Origin: Ptychodera flava
Taxonomy: Eukaryota; Hemichordata; Enteropneusta; Ptychoderidae
NCBI RefSeq assembly: GCF_041260155.1
Contig: NC_091928.1
Span: 40,489,388-40,553,387, forward strand
Direction of reading: 5' to 3'
Length of the DNA: 64,000 nucleotides
A program made the position numbers and the translations under genes. Shown piece by piece: positions 45,025 through 56,219 of this stretch (its first letter is position 1; each line of letters opens with the position of its first letter). The notes beneath the pieces are model-generated. The model saw nothing but the letters and a program-made list of their open reading frames with translations, ran no database searches and was not told the origin of the DNA.

Positions 45025-47839
45025 ACGTAAAAAAATGGAAGAATGGAAGAACTGAAGAATTTTTAAAACTTTAAAGTAGTCTGATTGACAACATTAATGT
45101 GTTCTTTATGTCGTATTCCAAAGTCTTGAAGTAAAACGAGTGCTTAATTTGCCCGTCTTCTTTTCATCCATGTTGGATGTCGATGGTTGTTGGTGTCTGA
45201 TATGTTACACCTTCAAACATGGTGTGACAACGTCTTGGCTTCTGTGTAAATTAGAAACAATTTGATCTGCTATTTTCTGAACTTACCGATGCCGGCGAAT
45301 TGTCAACTATGTCAACCAAACATGACTTTCCAGCCTCCCTGCTGGTGATGTACATCAAGGATCACTGCTGAGTGTGCCCTTCTGCTATTCAACGATACAG
45401 GATGCTGATGGCAAGTGGCGTCTGTAATGTTCTAAATGACAAGATGATGTGAAAAAAATCAAAGACTAATGTGCATATCGCTTAAAAATTGATATGCTAT
45501 TTTTCTGATTTACCAACCCAACGTATAACTGCTCCAACCGAACATTACTTTCCATGCTTTGTACTGTTAATATAAGTTTATGGCAAGGATCAATATTTCT
45601 AAACAACTCGTCGTCAGACCTAACAGTAACTGTAGAGAATTACATTCATGATAGACATAAAGTTAAATAATTTTATGGTTCTATTATTAAAATTCTATTA
45701 TTATTAAGTGAAAAAAGATGTTCACTATAGAACCAAAATTGATTATGCCTCAACAGGAGAAGGTCGCAATTTCTGGTTATATCCATTTTTCATCGATATC
45801 AATGTAACTTGAACGACCAACGTTTATCAATGGTTTACCATTAACGGGTTTAGGTCTTATTATAGCATATTCATGATGACAATTTGTATTAAGTCGCTAT
45901 ATTAAACTTCAAATTATTTCTAGCTACCTTTCATACAACTGTATGTGGGTCAGGCTCTGGAATAACGTGAACAAGTGCAGTTGCGTTATGACAGCTGTCT
46001 AAAAAATTAGTCCGATGAATAATTTGAGAACTTTTCGTCATTAATGTGATTTCCAGCAACCAACTTGAGATACCTTAGCACGGCTTAAGTGTTCGAAGAT
46101 GCACAAAAGGAAGATAAGGACTTTGTCAACTGTCATATGAGTTCTAGCGCAGACTTGAATACAATTTTATATAATAACAATGCTGACTTTACACATATGG
46201 CTGTGTTGATAATCTATAAACTGGGCTTTTCATCACACTTCAGGAGTAGAACAAGATATTGAAGTAGATTCCCAAAACAATGTCACTGAAAAAGAAGCTT
46301 TATAAAATAGTCTTCAGCAAACTTCAAATAATTAAAGGAATGTATACAGATTTAAAGATGAAGTTCCAAAATATATTCATGTTTACATTGATATCAGGTT
46401 TCAGCCCTTTTCATATTTGAAGAGTCTATGTGACTCAGGTAACAATAATGTGACTGAAAGCCAAAAAGATCCTGTGCTGAGCTCTTGTCTTGTTTTTCAG
46501 GGTTTCATAATTTCTTATGCGAAAGCTTGAAGAGAGAATGCTCGTACATTCAGTTGAAAACAAGTTGTGTATGACCACCACTTTTACATTGAATACATTG
46601 TGCAGTACTTTGTATTGAACGCACTCTTATGACCTAAACTCTATCTGAACTTTACATCCTTGCATTTTTGTTCGTATTAATTTGCCATTTTGAATTCAAA
46701 CTCAGCAAAATTCCACCATACCATTGAAATTTTGAACAGCTTTTTGGACAATAAATTTGGGGGTTTTGTTAACAAAGGAGAAGAGTTGATTTTTTTACGA
46801 TACCATACTCACAAAAAAGCGAGGATCAAAGGTCATTCTTAGGTCATGCAAAGGGCCTAATCTCACCCATAAATCTGAGTTGTTTGCTGAAAGGTCTGCC
46901 AGAGTGTGGATATTGTTACATTTGTGTCCTATTGAAAATGACACGATGTGATTTCCAGTTCTCAGAAGCCCATGTACTGAAAGAGCGTCTGATAAGTTGT
47001 TTTGAATACGGTCATCAAGAGCTGACATTTTGGCTTTACAACTTTAAGCTCAAATGTTTAGTTTCCAGTCTCTGCCAGAGATGGTTGCAATGGTCGTCGA
47101 TGAGCCGTTTCATCATAAATCGTAACTTTTGTGCATTGGAACAAGTGGCTGATTGTAAGCTCTGTACTGCTCTTCAAAACAAAATTAATGTTTCTGTTAA
47201 TGCAAAGAATAAAGAGGCTGGAGCTGTTCCATCTGATCTGGGCTAATGCCAAGGTGTGTTTAAAAGTACCCGTATGTTAGTTTGTGTGCTCTTAACAATA
47301 ATTACACAAGAAGCAGTTTTCAACTGGTTCGTATGTGGTACGTAAGCTTGCGTAATTACCCTCATAAAGCTATGCATCGCTGACATAAGTCTGAGCTTTG
47401 TACTGCTGTAGAAAAACAAAATTTATGTTTGCGTTGACACAGAGAATAAACACGCTGGAGTTGTCCGTTTGATCTGGGCTGATGTCAAGGGGTGTCTTAA
47501 AGTTCTTGTCTGTTAGTGTGTGTTCTTAAAATAAATACACACAGAAAATGTTTTTTTTTATATACAAATTATTTTTTACGACTTTTTAAATTTTAAACAC
47601 AACGTAAAACATATAGTTCATATCAATCAGAGACAGTTTCGTTTGGAGTCCCTTCCACCTTATACGTCCCCAAATCTTTTCAACTGGTTCGTTGTTGGGT
47701 ACCTTGCATGATTACTTTCATAAAGCTGATGTGGTTAATTCCTTCAAGTATCTTTGACATTTACTCTGAGTCCTTGATAGTTTGTTCGAGACAACAGAAG
47801 CTGCAATACAGATTCAGCTAACATACAATCACGAAAAGA

Positions 47840-48079
47840 ATGCTAAATATGAAGTTGTGTACTCTCATGTGCATTTTGGTGCTAGCTATGGTGGTTCAAG
47901 ACATTGTGATTGTCCAGGCACGGCCACAGCGGAATGTCCTTGAACATAGCCTTACATCAGGCCAGAATGCAGTCGACGGGCAAGGTACGAAGGATATGAA
48001 GCTAACCAGCAATGAGGGGCGAAATGTGCACAATCCTTATCGAAATCCCAAATTTCTGTTGTGCCCTCCGGACTGCTAA
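47840..48079 (+). CDS. Secreted CPPxC peptide 2
   Basis: This is the second intact 79-codon copy. The signal peptide starts MLNMKLCTLMCILVLAMVVQ. The mature part starts RPQRNVLEHSL and is otherwise the same as copy 1 until the C-terminus, FLLCPPDC. The CPPxC ring is kept while the residues around it change (PM to LL, Y to D). The upstream 300 bp match copy 1 closely, so expression control is probably shared. The start is set by homology and by the lack of a longer frame. Confidence 0.75.
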   Translation: MLNMKLCTLMCILVLAMVVQDIVIVQARPQRNVLEHSLTSGQNAVDGQGTKDMKLTSNEGRNVHNPYRNPKFLLCPPDC

Positions 48080-49152
48080 AGATAAGAAAATGGAAGAATG
48101 GAAGAACGGAAGAATTTTAAAAACTTTAAAGTAATCTGATAAACAACATTAATGTGTTCTTATGACGTATTCCAAAGTCTTGAACTATATCGAGTGCTTA
48201 ATTTGCCCGTCTTCTATTCATCCGTGTTGGATGTTGATGGCAGTTGGTGTCTCATATGTTACAAATTCAAACATGGTGTGAAAACGTCTTGTCTGCTGTG
48301 CATATTAGAAACAATTTGAGTTGCTATTTTCTGAACTTACGGATGCCGGCGTATTGCCAACTATGTCAACCAAACATGACTTTCCAGCCTCCCTGCTGGT
48401 GATGTACATTAATGGCAAGGATCACTGCTGAGTGTGCCCTTCTGCTATTCAACGATACAGGATGCTGATGGCAAGTGGCGTCCGTAATGACAAGATGATG
48501 TGAAAAAAGTCAAAGACTAATGTGCATATCGCAAAAGAAATTGATCTGCTATTTTTCAGATTTACCAACCAAATGTATTACCAGCTGCTCTAACCGAACA
48601 TCATTTTCCACCCGCAGTACTGTTGATGTAAATTTATGGCAAGGATCAATATTTCTCAAAAACTCGTTGTCAGACGTTACAGTAACTGTAGTGAATTACT
48701 TTTCATGATAGACATAAAGTTTAATAATTTTATGGTTGTATTATATTCAAAGACAGAAAGTTCACTTTAGAACCAATATTGATTATGCCTCAACAGGAGA
48801 AGGTCACAATTTCTGGTTGTATCCATTCTTCATCGATATCAATATCACTTCTATCGACCAACGTTTATCAATGGTTTACCACTAACAAGTTTTGGTCTTA
48901 TCGAGCATATTCATGACAATTTGTATTTTGTCGATGTTTTAAACTTCATTTTTTTCTAGCTACATTTCATACAGCTGTATGAAGGTCAGGCTCTGGAAAA
49001 ACGTGAATAAGTGCACTTTCGTTATGACTATCGAAAAAACAGGTCCGATGAATAATTTGAGAACTTTTCGTCATTAATGTGATTTCCAACAACCACCTTG
49101 AGATAACTTAGCACGTCTTAACTGTTCGAAGAGGCACACAAGGACGATAAGA

Positions 49153-49232
49153 ATGATGTTGTCAACTCTCATGTGCATCTTGGTACAAACACAAGTCATC
49201 GTATCATTCAGAAGGATGTTGACCTATTACTT
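49153..49232 (+). pseudogene. Relic of a related signal-peptide exon
   Basis: After AAGA the frame MMLSTLMCILVQTQVIVSF resembles the family signal peptide (LCTLMCILVLAMVVQDIVIV) but no CPPxC part follows. Equivalent relics lie at 55179 and, cut by the unit junction, at about 46115. This suggests that each ancestral unit held a second, older paralog. Confidence 0.45.
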
Positions 49233-49877
49233 CTTGTACTTAACCATGCAAACATGTTACTAGCTGCGCAAACCGAACATCACTTTCCACGCATCTTTAT
49301 ATGATGTACCTCTATGGCAAGGATCATTATTACTCAAAAACTTTTTGCAAGATGTAACATCACTGTAGCAGTGTTCTTTTGCCCCACTAGAAGCGCACTT
49401 AAATTCTGTTTTAGTTATGTTAGGCCCACATTAAGCGAATGAAGACATCTACTCTTCAGCCATTGAAAATGCCTCAACAGAAGAATTTTACAAGTTTTGC
49501 CTACGTCCACTATATGAACATCAATGTCAACTTCAACATCTAACGTATATGAATGACTCACTCTAGTGGCTTTGGTGTAATTATTGCAGCCTTATAATGA
49601 AAGTGATCCTGCAGTTGACATGTCTCATAATATCTTAATACTTGTATAAGTCGATATCTTTTTATGTAAAGACCACTGTTCTAGTCGTTTTCTAATTTTT
49701 ATAGCATTAATATTTTCACAACAGATACAAACAAACACTACTGTTATATTAATTACGCTCAACAGCATGCATTAAATACGAATATGACTTCTTAAGTGTG
49801 TTCAAAGTACTTCATGTTATATCTTGCAGTACTCACATTGCATTGTTTGAAACTTTGTTCAATGTGTGCTTGTTTGA

Positions 49878-50347
49878 ATGTTTGTATGTAGTATTTTATT
49901 GGAGAAAAGCGTATCGAAAGGTCGTGGTGATAATTGTAAGAGCTTGATTATTGATAATCCTTCGAATAGGGCATCATGTAGCCCTTTGCTTGACCTGTAC
50001 GCCGATGATCAAGCCGTTGGAGCTGCAATTAAAATCCAATTAGCTTCATCATCATTGGCCAAATGTTAATACAGACATTAAAAGCTACAAGAAGAGAAAA
50101 AAATACTAAACCTCTTGGAAAACCACAGTTTGATATGAAATACTTGATATGGGCTTCGTCACTGAAGATCTTGTCTGAAACACCTTTTCTACTTCTCGTA
50201 CTGCCAACAAAAACACTTGTGGAGGTGGAAATTCAAAACAAGTTCTCAGATTGTTTCAAACGACTTCATACAAACTCAAAAGGCATTCAAGTAACCCCTT
50301 CTGACTTCCTATGGTTGTTGAATCTCCGTCCAAACAAGCTAGCCTGA
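49878..50347 (+). other. Orphan open frames, possible gene relic
   Basis: Two overlapping frames: 49878-50069, with 'SLIIDNPSNRASCSPLLDLY', and 50063-50347, with 'PLGKPQFDMKYLIWASSLKI' and 'CFKRLHTNSKGIQVTPSDFL'. The composition looks coding and the pair could be one frame broken by an indel. Family not recognised. It is present only in the extra part of unit 2. Confidence 0.35.
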
Positions 50348-50372
50348 TTATGAAATTGACAGAGTTTTTGGG

Positions 50373-50425
50373 TGCATGTGTGTGTCTGTGTGTGTATCTG
50401 TGTGTGTCACGTGTGTTTGTGTTTT
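50373..50425 (+). repeat. (TG)n-rich microsatellite
   Basis: An imperfect run of TG/TGTC between the orphan frame and the exon-like segment at 50476. Confidence 0.8.
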
Positions 50426-50475
50426 TTTTCTTCAAGGGAAGGATGGGGCTGTTTTGACATATTTTCTCTTGCAGG

Positions 50476-50593
50476 AATTCTTTATAGTGTAAAACAGAGA
50501 ACCAGTGATCACATAAAAGAGGTTCTAAAACAGGATGACTTCCCTCTTCCGTCAGGAAAACAGAACATAGTTTCAGTTAACAAAATTGTATAA
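50476..50593 (+). CDS. Possible terminal exon, unrecognised
   Basis: The strong acceptor ATTTTCTCTTGCAG enters at phase 1: GILYSVKQRTSDHIKEVLKQ, DDFPLPSGKQNIVSVNKIV-stop. Diverged, shorter versions at 42683 and 55850 begin array units, so the duplicated unit once included the end of an upstream gene. No partner exon in matching phase was found. Confidence 0.35.
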
Positions 50594-52171
50594 CAAGGGC
50601 ATTAGCTGTGCCTTTTGAACAATGTTTTCAGTACGTTTCGTCTGTGTATCAACTGTAGATTTTTGTTCTTCTCCAAAAAGCATGCTATAATGACAAATTT
50701 TCTGTTTGGGAAAATAATGTGTATATGTGAAGACTGTAATCATTGTTACTGATTACAAATGAAATCTAGCGTAGACTTGAATACAATTCTATACAATAAC
50801 AATGCTCGTACATTCAGTTGAAAGCACGTTGTGTAAGACCACCACTTTTTACATTGAATACATTGTGCAGTAGTTTGTATTAAATGCACTTTTATGACCT
50901 AAATCTGAACTTTACATCCTTGCATTTTTGTTCGTATTGATTTGCCATTTTGAATTCAAACTCAGCAAAATTCAACCATACCATTGAAATTTTGAACTAA
51001 AAATTTGGGGGGTTTGTTAACAAAGGAGAAGAGTTGATTTTTCTACGATACCACACTCACAAAACACGAGGATGAAAGGTCACTCGTGGGTCATTCAAAG
51101 GGCATATTCCACCTATAAATCTGAGATGTTTACTGAAAGGTCTGCCAGAGTGTGGATATTGTTACATTTGTATCATATTGAAAATGACACGATGTGAATT
51201 CCAGTTCTCCGATGCCCATGTACTGAAAGAGCGTCTGATAAGTTGTTTTGATTACGGTCATCAAGAACTGACATTTTAGCTTTACAGCTTTAGGCTCAAA
51301 TGTTTAGTTTCCAGTCTCTGCCAGAGATGGTTGCAATGGTCGTCGATGAGCCGTTTCATCATAAATCGTAACTTTTGTGCATTGGAACAAGTGGCTGATT
51401 GTAAGCTCTCTACTGCTCTTTCAAAACAAAATTAATGTTTCTGTTAATGCAAAGAATAAAGAGGCTGGAGCTGTTCCATCTGATCTGGGCTAATGCCAAG
51501 GTGTGTTTAAAAGTACCCGTATGTTAGTTTGTGTGCTCTTAACAATAATTACACAAGAAGCAGTTTTCAACTGGTTCGTATGTGCTACGTACGCTTGCGT
51601 AATTACCCTTAATTAGCTATGCATGGTCGAGTTCTTCAAGTATCTATGACATAAGTCTGAGCTTTGTACTGCTGTACAAAAACAAAATTTATGTTTGCGT
51701 TGACACACACAGAATAAACAGGCTGGAGTTGTGCCATTTGATCTGGGCTGACGCCAAGAGGTGTCTTCTATGCTGGTCTGTTAGTGTGTGTTATATTGAT
51801 CTGGGCTGATGTCAGGGGGTGTCTTAAAGTTCTTGTCTGTTAGTGTGTGTTCTTAAAAATAAATACACACAGAACATGTTTGTTTTTTTTATACAAATTA
51901 TTTTTTACGACTTTTAAATTTTAAACACAACGTAAAACATATAGTTTATATCAGTCAGAGACAGTTTCGTTTGGAGTCCCTGCCGCGGCCTTATAGGTCC
52001 CCAGATCTTTTCAACTGGTTCGTTGTTTGGTACGCTTGCATGATTACTCTCATAAAGCTAGTTGTGGTCGATTCCGTCAAGTAGCTTTGACATAAGTCTG
52101 AGTTCTTGATAGTTTGTTCGAGACAACAGAAGCTGCAATACAGATTCAGCTAACATACAATCACTAAAAGA

Positions 52172-52408
52172 ATGCTGAATATGAAGCTTGTACTGTGATG
52201 CGCATCTTGGTGCTAGCTATGGTGGTTCAAGACATTGTGATTGTCCAGGCACGGCCACAGTAGAGTGTCGTTGAGCATAGCCTTAGATCAGGTCCGAATG
52301 CAGTCGACGGGCAAGGTATGAAAAGATAAAGCTCACCAGCGATGAGAGGCGAAATGTGCACAATCCTTATCGAAATCCCAAATTTCTTATATGCCCTCCA
52401 AACTGCTA
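52172..52408 (+). pseudogene. Third peptide-gene copy, broken
   Basis: It aligns along its whole length with the copies at 44785 and 47840, including the signal-peptide region and a C-terminal CPPNC. It no longer has one open frame and carries roughly three breaks. Its flanks are as similar to unit 2 as the intact copies' flanks are to each other, so the loss is recent. Confidence 0.7.
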
Positions 52409-52860
52409 AAGATAAGAAAATGGAAGAATGGAAGAACGGAAGAATTTTAAAAACTTTAAAGTAATCTGATAAACAACATTAATATGTTCTTATGACGTAT
52501 TCCAAAGTCTTGAACTATATCGAGTGCTTAATTTGCCCGTCTTCTATTCATCCGTGTTGGATGTTGATGGCAGTTGGTGTCTCATATGTTACAAATTCAA
52601 ACATGGTGTGAAAACGTCTTATCTGCTGTGCATATTAGAAACAATTTGAGTTGCTATTTTCTGAACCTACGGATGCCGGCGTATTGCCAACTATGTCAAC
52701 CAAACATGACTTTCCAGCCTCCCTGCTGGTGATGTACATTAATGGCAAGGATCACTGCTGAGTGTGCCCTTCTGCTATTCAACGATACAGGATGCTGATG
52801 GCAAGTGGCGTCTGTAATGTTCTAAATGACAAGATGAAGTGAAAAAAAATCAAAGACTAA

Positions 52861-54562
52861 GGGAGCCTTCAGTAATTACAGGGGGTGGGCCCGGGGAATT
52901 TCGCGAACACCTGTACCGTAAAAGGTGACCCTCCCCCAATCCTCCTGTCTAAAATGTGACCCTCCCCCTTGTCCGACATTCTAAAACTTGACCCCCCCCC
53001 CCACCACTGCGGTATTCTCCCCGGGAATAACTAAAACAGTATCAGCTAATTTATATAACAATTGGTTCAATTGTTATGTTAGGGACAAATTACAGAGGGG
53101 AGGGCTGGTGTTTTTGGAGGGACAGTCGCAATTTATCACGCAAGAATTTTTGAAGAGATATGGTATATCATGAAGTTTAGGGAGGGTCGCCATATTTTGT
53201 GCAACTATAAGAAGGCAAGATGTAGCTGATTTAGTGCTTCATCCAAAAATATCAAATCATAATACATGGGAGTCTATCAGGCAAATTATTGACAATTTAC
53301 CCCCACAAAACATGGTATATCTGTATTTTATATATGTTTGATAATGTATTTAAATGTACTTTGCTTGAATAGGGAAGTAAAATGAACATTTGTGTACAAG
53401 AAATTGATTTCTGAATTTCATCTAAAAAGTTGGTTAACTATCCATGGTGTTTATGATGAAATTATGAATAGTTTTTTCCAATACGAAAATAGGTATACGT
53501 AAATCTTTGCATTTGTGTACTCTTGATTATTGATATTAATTTTCTTGATTAGACTAGAGTGGTTACAAGTCTATGGTTGTGTAAGAAATTTGATTTTGGA
53601 ATTTCACCAAATCTCATTCAATACACTATGCATTGGTGTCTATGATGAAACTATGAATAATTTTTTTTCAGTACAAAATTAGATAAATCTGTGCATTTAT
53701 ACATGCTTGATTATTTAGATTATTGTTCTTGATTAGACTACAGTGGTTACAAGTCTATGGTTTTGCAAGAAATATGATTTTGGAATTTCACTAAAATGTC
53801 GATTCACTATGCATTGAGGTCTATGACGAAACTATGAATAATTTTTTTTCAGTACAAAATTAGATAAATCTGTGCATTTATACATGCTTGATTATTTAGA
53901 TTATTGTTCTTGATTAGACTACAGTGGTTACAAGTCTATGGTTGTGCAAGAAATATGATTTAGGAATTTCACCAAAATGTCGATTCACTATGCATTGAGG
54001 TCTATGATGAAACTATGAATAATTTTTTTTCAGTACAAAATTAGATAAATCTGTGCATTTATGTATGCTTGATTATTCACATTATTGTTCTTGATAAGAC
54101 TAGAATGGTTACAAGTCCATGGTTGTGCAAAAAATTTGATTTTGGAATTTCACCAAAATGTCGATTCACTATGCATTGGGGTCTATGATGAAACTATAAA
54201 TAATTTTTTTTCAGTACAAAATTAGATAAATCTGTGCATTTATGTATGCTTGATTATTAAGATTATTGTTCTTGATTAGACTAGAGTGGTTACAAGTCTA
54301 TGGTTGTGTAAGAAATTTGATTTTGGCATATCACTATGCATGGCGGTCTATAAGTGTGTGCGTATTTTGTTGGTGATTTCCTATTCAGGAAATATCACAC
54401 GGACAATCAAAGTTTTGGCCATAATATCAGTTACTGTCAAAAGTGACCCTCCCCCCAAGATAGGTTTATAAAAAGTGACCCTCCCCCTTGAACTGTTTTC
54501 TAAAAAGTGACCCTCCCCCCAATTCCCCCGGCCCACCCCTCCTGTAATTACTGAAGGCTCCC
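52861..54562. mobile_element. 1.7-kb Harbinger-like TIR element
   Basis: The perfect ends GGGAGCCTTCAGTAATTACA and TGTAATTACTGAAGGCTCCC are flanked by TAA (52858-52860, 54563-54565). Just inside are 'gggtgggcc' / 'ggcccaccc' and several 'gtgaccctccccc' repeats at both ends. The sister units read 'aaagactaatgtgcatatcg' without interruption. No transposase. The interior is mostly a 181-bp tandem repeat. Confidence 0.85.
53400..54350 (+). repeat. 181-bp tandem repeat inside the TIR element
   Basis: 'ggttacaagtctatggtt' recurs at 53561, 53745, 53926, 54107 and 54288 (spacing 184, 181, 181, 181). Each unit also has 'ttcagtacaaaattagat', 'tctgtgcatttat' and 'tcactatgcattg'. Five units, the last incomplete. 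Confidence 0.9.
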
Positions 54563-55178
54563 TAATTTGCATATCGCAAAAGAAATTGACCTGCTACTTT
54601 TCTGACTTACCAACCCAACGTATTACCGACAGCTCCTACCGAACATAACATTTCACCCACCGTATACTGTTGATGTAAGTTTATGGCAAGGATCAATATT
54701 TCTCAACAACTCGTTGGCAGACGTAACAGTAACTGTAGACAATTACTTATCAGGATAGACATAAAGTTTAATAATTTTATGGTTTTATTATATTCAGTGA
54801 ATGAAGATGTTCACTTTAGAACCAAAATTGATTATGCCTCAAAGGATAATTTCTGGCTATATCCATTTTTCATTGACAATGTCACCTTCAACGACCAACG
54901 TTTATCAATGGTTTACCATAAACAGCTAGGACCTTCAGGTCCTTAGATTGAGCATATTCATTATGACAATTTTTATTGTGTCGCTGTTTTAAACTTCAAT
55001 TAATTTCTAACTACCTTTCACACAACGTGTGTAGGTCAGGCTCTGGAAAAAACGTGAACGTTGGTGCCATGAATAATTTGCGAATGTTTCGTCATTAATG
55101 TGAGTTCCAAACATCAAACTTGCAGAGATAACATAGCACAGCTTAACTGTTCGAATAGTCACAAAAGGAAGATTTAAG

Positions 55179-55245
55179 AATGGCGTTGTCAACTGTCATG
55201 TGCATCTTGGTACAAGCACAAGTCATCATGTCAATCAGATGAATG
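55179..55245 (+). pseudogene. Relic of a related signal-peptide exon, unit 3
   Basis: The frame MALSTVMCILVQAQVIM aligns with the relic at 49153 and with the family signal peptide, then stops. No mature-peptide part follows. Confidence 0.4.
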
Positions 55246-55659
55246 TTGACCTAATACTTCTTGAACATACCCATACAAACATATTACTAGCTGTGAAAAC
55301 CAAACATCCAGATCGCTTTTCACGCATCTTTATATAATGTAACTCTATGGCAAGGATCATTATTACTCAAAAACTTTTTGTAAGATGTTACACTGTCGCA
55401 GTGTTGTTTTGTCCCAATAGACGTAAACAGCAATTATGTTTTCGTTCTATTAGACCCACATTAAGCGAATGAAGACATCTATTCTTCAGCCATTGAATAT
55501 GCGTCAACAGAAGAATTGTACAAGTTTTGCCTATGTCCACTATATGAACATCAATGTCAACTTCAACATCAATTAAAAGTACATGAATGATCTACACCCT
55601 AATGGCTTAGATCGAATTTTAATTTTAATGTATTTGTATGCTTATTTAAATGTATATTA

Positions 55660-55735
55660 ATATGTTTGTTTGCTTTTTGTTTATTTATTTATTTGTTTGT
55701 TTGTTTGTTCATTTGCTCGTCTGTTTGTCTTTCCC
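55660..55735 (+). repeat. (TTTR)n microsatellite
   Basis: A run of TTTA and TTTG tetranucleotides, degenerating into 'tcgtctgtttgtct'. Confidence 0.85.
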
Positions 55736-55950
55736 TGGCTCCCCTGTGCTTGAATTACTGCTCGGGTGATAATTCCACCTGACAGTGTTTGCAACACCTC
55801 AATTTAGACGACATGTCTAGTTCGCGTAAAGGAAACCACTATATTTTGTAAACAGAGAACCAGCGATTATATAAAACAGGTTTTGAACAGGATGACTTTC
55901 CTCACCTGTCAGGAAAACTGAACATAATTAACATTGTGGCCATTGGCTGT

Positions 55951-56035
55951 ACCTTTCGGCGAATGTTTTCAGTAAGCTTACGTTTCGTCTGACACAGACG
56001 AAACGTAAGCTTACTGAAAACATTCGCCGAAAGGT
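55951..56035. repeat. Perfect 41-bp palindrome with 3-bp loop
   Basis: The left arm 55951-55991 (starting ACCTTTCGGCGAATG) and right arm 55995-56035 are exact reverse complements around ACA. Units 1 and 3 have only a single copy of this sequence followed directly by 'tgtatcaactgtag', so the inverted copy was added here. Confidence 0.95.
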
Positions 56036-56219
56036 GTATAAACTGCAGTTTTTGTTCTACTCCCCACAGCATGCTTGAATAAGAAATTTTCTATTTGCGA
56101 TGGGAAAATAATGTTTATATATGTGAAGACTGTAATCATTGTTATTGATGACAAATGAGTTCTAGCGCAGTCGACTTGAATTCAATAAGCTTAGGCCTAT
56201 AGGCAGTGTATAGGCCTAA

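Larger units (their letters stand above)
43147..46137 (+). repeat. Tandem unit 1 of the secreted-peptide array
   Basis: It begins at 'atgagttctagcgcaga' and ends where the same words recur at 46138. Over about 3 kb it is collinear with units 2 and 3 ('ttcagccctttt', 'cgtcgatgagccgtttcatc', peptide gene, 'cctccctgctggtgatgta', 'ttcgtcattaatgtgatttcca'). The array reaches left to about 42683, where 'caggatgactttcctc' matches 50530 and 55888. Confidence 0.75.
46138..50756 (+). repeat. Tandem unit 2 of the secreted-peptide array
   Basis: It is collinear with unit 1 to about 49200, then has about 1.5 kb of extra sequence up to the start of unit 3. The extra part holds the open frames at 49878-50593. 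The junction at 46133-46138 joins the truncated relic 'gtcaactgtcat' directly to 'atgagttctagcg', marking an unequal-crossover point. Confidence 0.75.
50757..56154 (+). repeat. Tandem unit 3 of the secreted-peptide array
   Basis: It is collinear with unit 2 apart from a 1.7-kb TIR element at 52861-54562. It contains the broken third peptide copy and a relic signal-peptide exon at 55179. Its promoter-like region has an additional local duplication ('ctgatgtcaRggggtgtctt' near 51800). Confidence 0.75.

Noticed and set aside
43633-47252. Frames repeated in each array unit (43633 minus, 46795 minus, 46884 plus, 47058 minus)
   Set aside because: They do not stay open across units and have no signal peptide or splice context; repeat sequence is the better explanation.
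53000-53173. 61-codon frame MTPPPTTAVFSPG
   Set aside because: It lies inside a non-coding TIR element; no homology to a transposase motif.
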